A stretch of DNA of 21,212 bases from Zygnema circumcarinatum (Eukaryota > Streptophyta > Zygnematophyceae > Zygnematales > Zygnemataceae), in contig CM074820.1 of assembly GCA_037447605.1 (NCBI GenBank), forward strand, positions 906,845 through 928,056. The letters run 5' to 3'. This document shows, piece by piece, positions 17,757 through 21,212 of this stretch. Every line of letters begins with the position of its first letter. Positions within the stretch are counted from its first letter, which is position 1. The position numbers and the translations under genes were made by a program. The notes under the pieces were generated by a model. The model ran no database searches. It was not told where the DNA came from and saw nothing but the letters and a program-made list of their open reading frames with translations.

Positions 17757-17769
17757 TGGTATCAGAGCC
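17757..17769 (+). other. Primer binding site, initiator-Met tRNA
   Basis: TGGTATCAGAGCC is perfectly complementary to the 3' end of the plant initiator methionine tRNA and begins one base after the LTR end. It primes minus-strand cDNA synthesis. Confidence 0.92.
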
Positions 17770-17847
17770 GAGTTTAGAAACTCGGGACTTTCCTTTGGGT
17801 GGGGCCAGCAAGCTCTGCTAGGCGATGCCGAGGGCGCCGTCGAACAA

Positions 17848-19496
17848 ATGGCGCCGCCATTCACCTCCCTCCCGACCCGGAGGAGGACGCGGGACATGGG
17901 CGCCAACCAGTGGGCGCCGACTCTCGCTGCAATCTCCCCATGGACACGGGCCCTCGGCCGCCGCCCCACTCCCTCCGCCGCCCCTTCTTCTTCAACGGGC
18001 CGAATCCCCGCCGGTCAGCCGCTGCCGAGTAGCGCCGGGCCGTGCCTCGCAGGAGCGGCAGCGCCTCCACCTGAGGCGCCCCGACAGAGGTCGGGAGGGG
18101 CTACTCCCCTCGGCGGGCAGAGCACCCGACCACCCCCAGTGAGTATGGGGGTGCCCATCCCCGTGGATGGGGATGAAGTCCTCCGCCGAGCGGAGGCCAG
18201 CGCGGATAAGCGCTTTTCCGCGCTGGAGGAGGCGCTGGCTCGGATGGCGAGCCAGCAAGACGCGTTCCAGCAGAACGTGGGGCGCCTCCTGGGGAGATCT
18301 TCGAGCAGGGTCGGCAGAACCGTGGGGACCCTCCCCCTCCAGCCACTGGTAAGCCCACTGCCCCTCCTCCTGTGGTCTTAGCTGATACAGTAGGAGAGGC
18401 GGCAGCTCCTAGGGGGGGAAATAGAGGAGCTGCAAATACCAGAGGGCTTTAAAATGTACCACCTGCTCGGCCCGCTGCTCGCAGACGGGATCCATGTAGT
18501 GGCGCCCCACCGTAGGGGAGGCCAGTTCTCGGCGCCGCTGCTGTTTCCTCTTCCGGCAGAGCGCCCGCGTCAGGCCCCTTTGGGTGAGGGGAGGGAGGCG
18601 ATCACAAAGCAATCCACCTTCGCTGGTGTTGCCGGGTGACGGGCTTAATTACACATTGGTGGGTCTTCGCCCCGCGGATCCTTCCCAGAAACGGGCGAAG
18701 ATCCCTCCGACTCTTATGGGGAGATCGGCCAAATTCCGATTGCCCAATTGATCATTGGCTGGGGCAGATGCGTGGGTACCTGTGTGCCACCCAATGCCCT
18801 CCCGATCAATGGGTGAACTTTGCTTCACCCGCTTTGAGGGGCGGCATGGAGTGTTCATGCCGCCGCAAAGCGTTTTAATCGAAAAGACTTTGAGAAGCCC
18901 TGAAATGGAAATTTCAAACATTTTGCATCTCGATCCCCGCTAAGCCAAGCAGACGGGATGTGTTCCAGCCGCCATGCAGACTGGAAGCGGGGCTTGAATT
19001 CTACGGAATTATGTAAGTGGCTTGGGCTTCACTACTGTTCTACACCGACCCGAAGAATTTTCTTCCGGTTCACATGGATTAAAATGGCATCGCTCGAAAC
19101 AGCCTTCGGCCGTAATCCTCGCACTTGGAACCTTAAATTCCATATGGATGATGAGTCGATGTTTGCAACCGCAGCCCAAACCGACAAGCAGCTCTACGAT
19201 GGTGCAGGCCTTCCTGGCCCCCGCTGCAGGACATAGTGGACCAACCGCGGAAGCCTGGCGGGCCGAGCGGTCGTCCAAAGGGGAACGGCAAGAGGAAGGC
19301 AACTTCCTCTCATCCTCAGCAGTTTCAACGGCCTCCTACGCCGAAACTGGCTCCACAGGAGATGGAGGCTTTGAAAGCGGAGAACAAGTGTTTCCGCTGC
19401 AGGAAGGTGGGGCATCGGTCTTACGATTGCCCATCTTTCAAGAAGGATCGCAAGGGGAAGGGGCCGGCGGAAAACGGCTCCCCACCAGCAGCTTAG
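17848..19496 (+). pseudogene. Gypsy-2 gag, frameshifted, with intact CCHC zinc knuckle
   Basis: The first frame (17848-18381) is a Pro/Ala/Arg-rich N-terminus ending in a helix likely to form a coiled coil (DKRFSALEEALARMASQQDA). The middle is decayed, but HWLGQMRGYLCATQCPPDQW and VNFASPALRGG (about 18750-18845) match the Retrotrans_gag pattern, and ATAAQTDKQLYDGAGLPG (about 19168-19221) matches the end of that domain. The C-terminal frame (19236-19496) is basic and carries CFRCRKVGHRSYDC at 19389-19430, a perfect C-x2-C-x4-H-x4-C knuckle that binds RNA, then stops at 19494-19496. At least three frame changes separate the parts. The start is unclear: an ATG at 17825 opens a competing frame. 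Confidence 0.78.
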
Positions 19497-20227
19497 GAGT
19501 CTCTGCTGGTGGGCTTGACAGTAGAGGGGGCAGCTTGTTAGCTGCTATCACTAGTGTAGAATGTTGTATCCCAAAGACAAATGACATTCTAAAAGTGGTT
19601 GGGGGAGTTTTCAGCGGGAATCTGTTGTTTGTGTGCGATGCATTCCCTGCTGATTATTCATTGCTACCTTCAATGTCGGTGACTCCAACAGCATTTCCGA
19701 ATGCTGTCTTGCTGAATGAATGGCATGTGGTTATCTTGAATGCCATGGGCAGTGCTGCCTTAGTGCAATGTGCATTTGATGCCTTGCGCTTGCTGCGGTC
19801 GAAGGACCATGTGCTCAGTCTGCGAGTCTTACTTCCACAACATGTGGCAATAAGGGCTTATCCACAGACTGAGTGGAGAATGGTAAAGCTATGGAAGAAG
19901 GGCTTCTCCCTTCTTAGGTGGATGCCGGGATCCCCCACCAGTGCGCTGGTGAAGTCCCCTCATTCCCTTGTGTGGAGGACTGCGCGTCCTCACGCACCAA
20001 ATGTGCTACGGTCCATTTTCCACGTGGCCCATCGTGCAATGACCTTCCAAGGTTCAGCCGATGGGCACTCAGCAGTCATTCTGCTGGACACTGGCGCGGA
20101 CGCTAACTTTGTTAGCGCAGCCTTTGTCAGGACTGCAGGGTTTGCAGTCCAGCCTCATTCCGATAGTGTAACTTTCGGGGATGGACGCACTGGCCAGATT
20201 TCTGGTAGCGCCGTACAAGTGGAATGA
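19497..20227 (+). CDS. Gypsy-2 pol start: unrecognised segment and aspartic protease
   Basis: One frame (part of a longer open stretch from 19022) is free of stops through this interval. The last 60 residues are a retropepsin: VILLDTGADANFVSAAFV, with the catalytic Asp-Thr-Gly at 20087-20095, then FGDGRTGQISGSAVQV as the flap region. The protease would cut the gag-pol polyprotein. Between the zinc knuckle and the protease lie about 165 residues (roughly 19530-20045) that I do not recognise, with hydrophobic blocks (NLLFVCDAF, HVVILNAMGSAALVQCAF) and many basic residues. Upstream of about 19497 the same frame is only a shadow of gag. The frame ends in a TGA at 20225-20227 before the protease is complete. 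Confidence 0.7.
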
Positions 20228-20381
20228 AGATTCAGTCTTTACTCCGCACAACGCTTGTTGACGTTTATTAGCCCCCTGTGAACAGACTTGATCTTTGGGA
20301 AGCAAATGGCCGACGCTTTATGGGCGCCAGTTGATTTGTTGTCCCACTGCGCCCTCCCGCTAGTTGAAGCGAAGACGATGA
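20228..20381 (+). pseudogene. Gypsy-2 protease tail to RT linker, frameshifted
   Basis: Fragments in changing frames (KIQSLL, LVDVY, KQMADALWAPVDLLSHCALP) are consistent with the C-terminal half of a retropepsin domain and the linker to RT. Stops interrupt every frame, so the protease and RT of this copy are not joined. Confidence 0.5.
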
Positions 20382-21212
20382 CTCTCGCGAACTGTGCACT
20401 CCTTCGGTGACCAGCCTCGCGGCGGTCATCCTGTCAAGCTTCGCGTTCACATGCAATTGGGCAGAGCACTAAAAACGAGTAGCATCTTGTTTATGGTGCA
20501 AGTCATGACGGCAACCGAGGACGCTCATGACGAGGATCAAGAGTGGCAGCCCACTGCGGGTGAGGCAATGCCAACTGTTCCAGCTTTGTTTCAACCGTTG
20601 TTGAAAGCGTTTGAGGATGTTTTCCCAGACGATCTGCCAAGAGGTCTGCCTCCGGCACGCGGGGTGGGTCATACCATTCCCCTTGAGCCAGAACAGAAAC
20701 CTCCTTGGAGGCCTATCTATCGGCTTAGCCCAAAGGAGACCGAGGAGATGCGAAAGCAACTCGCTAACCTGCGTGATAAGGGCTGGATTGAACCCAGCCA
20801 GAGCCCCTTTGGGGCCCCTATCCTTTTCGTTGGAAAGAAGGATGGGTCTTTGCGAATGTGCATCGATTATCGAGCACTCAATAAGATCACGGTAAAGAAC
20901 AGGTTTGCTTTACCGCGCATAGATGATCTTCTGGACCGTCTGCAAGGGGCGAAGGTGTTCACCTCGCTCGACCTTGCGCAGGGGTACCATCAGATTCGTG
21001 TCACGGATGCTGATGTTCCTAAGACGGCATTTCGGACGCCGATTGGTCACTTCCAGTACAAGGTGCTACCTTTTGGACTGACCAACGCTCCGGCTACATT
21101 CCAAGCTGTGATGAACGAAATGTTCGTCGGCATGGATGAGTTTGTCCTTGTCTACCTGGATGATATCCTGGTATTCAGCAAGACGGACGCTGAACATCTT
21201 GTGCATGTACGC
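20382..21212 (+). CDS. Gypsy-2 reverse transcriptase, open to the window edge
   Basis: This frame is open from 20382 to the last base; an ATG at 20493 exists, but homology-like sequence starts earlier, so the segment belongs to a polyprotein. It shows the gypsy RT landmarks in order: FEDVFPDDLPRGLPP, HTIPLEP, RPIYRLSP, the KGWIEPSQSPFGAPILFV block, KKDGSLRMCIDYRALN, SLDLAQGYHQIRV (catalytic Asp at 20970-20972), FRTPIGHFQY, LPFGLTNAPATFQ, and YLDDILVFS with the YxDD box at 21153-21164. All catalytic residues seen so far are intact. RNase H and integrase should follow beyond the window. Its good state contrasts with the broken gag upstream. Confidence 0.93.

Larger units (their letters stand above)
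17073..21212 (+). mobile_element. Ty3/gypsy retrotransposon gypsy-2, 5' part, runs off the right edge
   Basis: LTR, initiator-Met primer binding site, gag with a CCHC knuckle, aspartic protease and a gypsy RT follow each other in the usual order. The window ends inside RT, so RNase H, integrase, any chromodomain and the 3' LTR are not visible. Gag is broken, but RT is open to the edge. It appears to be inserted in the zinc knuckle of copia-3 gag. Confidence 0.85.

Noticed and set aside
17861-18358. Several frames on both strands over the gag start of gypsy-2
   Set aside because: Very high GC leaves all frames open; only the frame from 17848 leads into a plausible gag helix.
19022-19496. N-terminal third of a 401-residue frame
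   Set aside because: Here the zinc-knuckle gag is read in another frame, so this part is an out-of-phase shadow; only the part after about 19497 is likely coding.
1-21212. CRISPR arrays, bacterial operons, rRNA, phage or defence systems
   Set aside because: No short regularly spaced repeats, no ribosome-binding-site-led gene runs and no rRNA signature; all coding content is eukaryotic retrotransposon.

Overview
The window is a retrotransposon graveyard with no recognisable host gene. I found the remains of three Ty1/copia elements, two Ty3/gypsy elements, a head-to-tail pair of related LTR-like repeats, a two-copy 435-bp tandem repeat and a candidate tRNA-derived SINE. Almost all of the 21 kb falls inside one of them. 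The families are copia pol with a YVDD reverse transcriptase, a gypsy integrase with a chromodomain, an initiator-Met tRNA primer site, TG...CA LTRs with TATA boxes, and a SINE with pol III A and B boxes. This mix suggests nuclear DNA of a green plant or streptophyte alga with a fairly GC-rich genome. I cannot name the species.

Layout, left to right. (1) 1-3505, + strand: copia-1, entering from the left edge in its integrase, with a long intact RT/RNase H frame, a polypurine tract and a shortened 3' LTR that holds a SINE-like insert on the - strand. (2) 3544-5915, +: two related LTR-like repeats (A and B) abutting head to tail with no coding region between them. (3) 5911-6788, +: a tandem repeat of about 435 bp carrying a hairpin motif also found in the copia LTRs. 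(4) 6789-7267: unassigned. (5) 7268-8737, -: the 3' part of gypsy-1 (end of integrase, chromodomain and probable 3' LTR). (6) 8738-15194, -: copia-2, a full-length but heavily decayed element with two LTRs of about 1.0 kb, gag, protease, integrase, RT and RNase H. It sits inside the gypsy-1 integrase. (7) 15279-17072, +: copia-3, a 5' LTR and gag, cut off in the zinc knuckle. (8) 17073-21212, +: gypsy-2, with 5' LTR, primer binding site, broken gag, a zinc knuckle, an unrecognised segment, protease and an open RT that runs off the right edge.

The elements do not work together as a pathway. Each gag-pol would in life make a particle, copy its RNA and integrate, and here most copies are broken. 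The insertion order can be read from the nesting: gypsy-1 before copia-2, and copia-3 before gypsy-2. Two regulatory modules recur across otherwise diverged LTRs: a GTGAC/TGACGTGAC plus TATA promoter block, and an AAGGAG...CTCCTT hairpin downstream of it. Decay is rich in 1-3 base insertions and deletions as well as substitutions. That could be real indel-biased erosion or residual error in a long-read assembly.

I did not find a convincing new biological system. The best leads are an open segment of roughly 165 residues between the zinc knuckle and protease of gypsy-2, the shared LTR modules, and the tandem LTR/435-bp repeat array.
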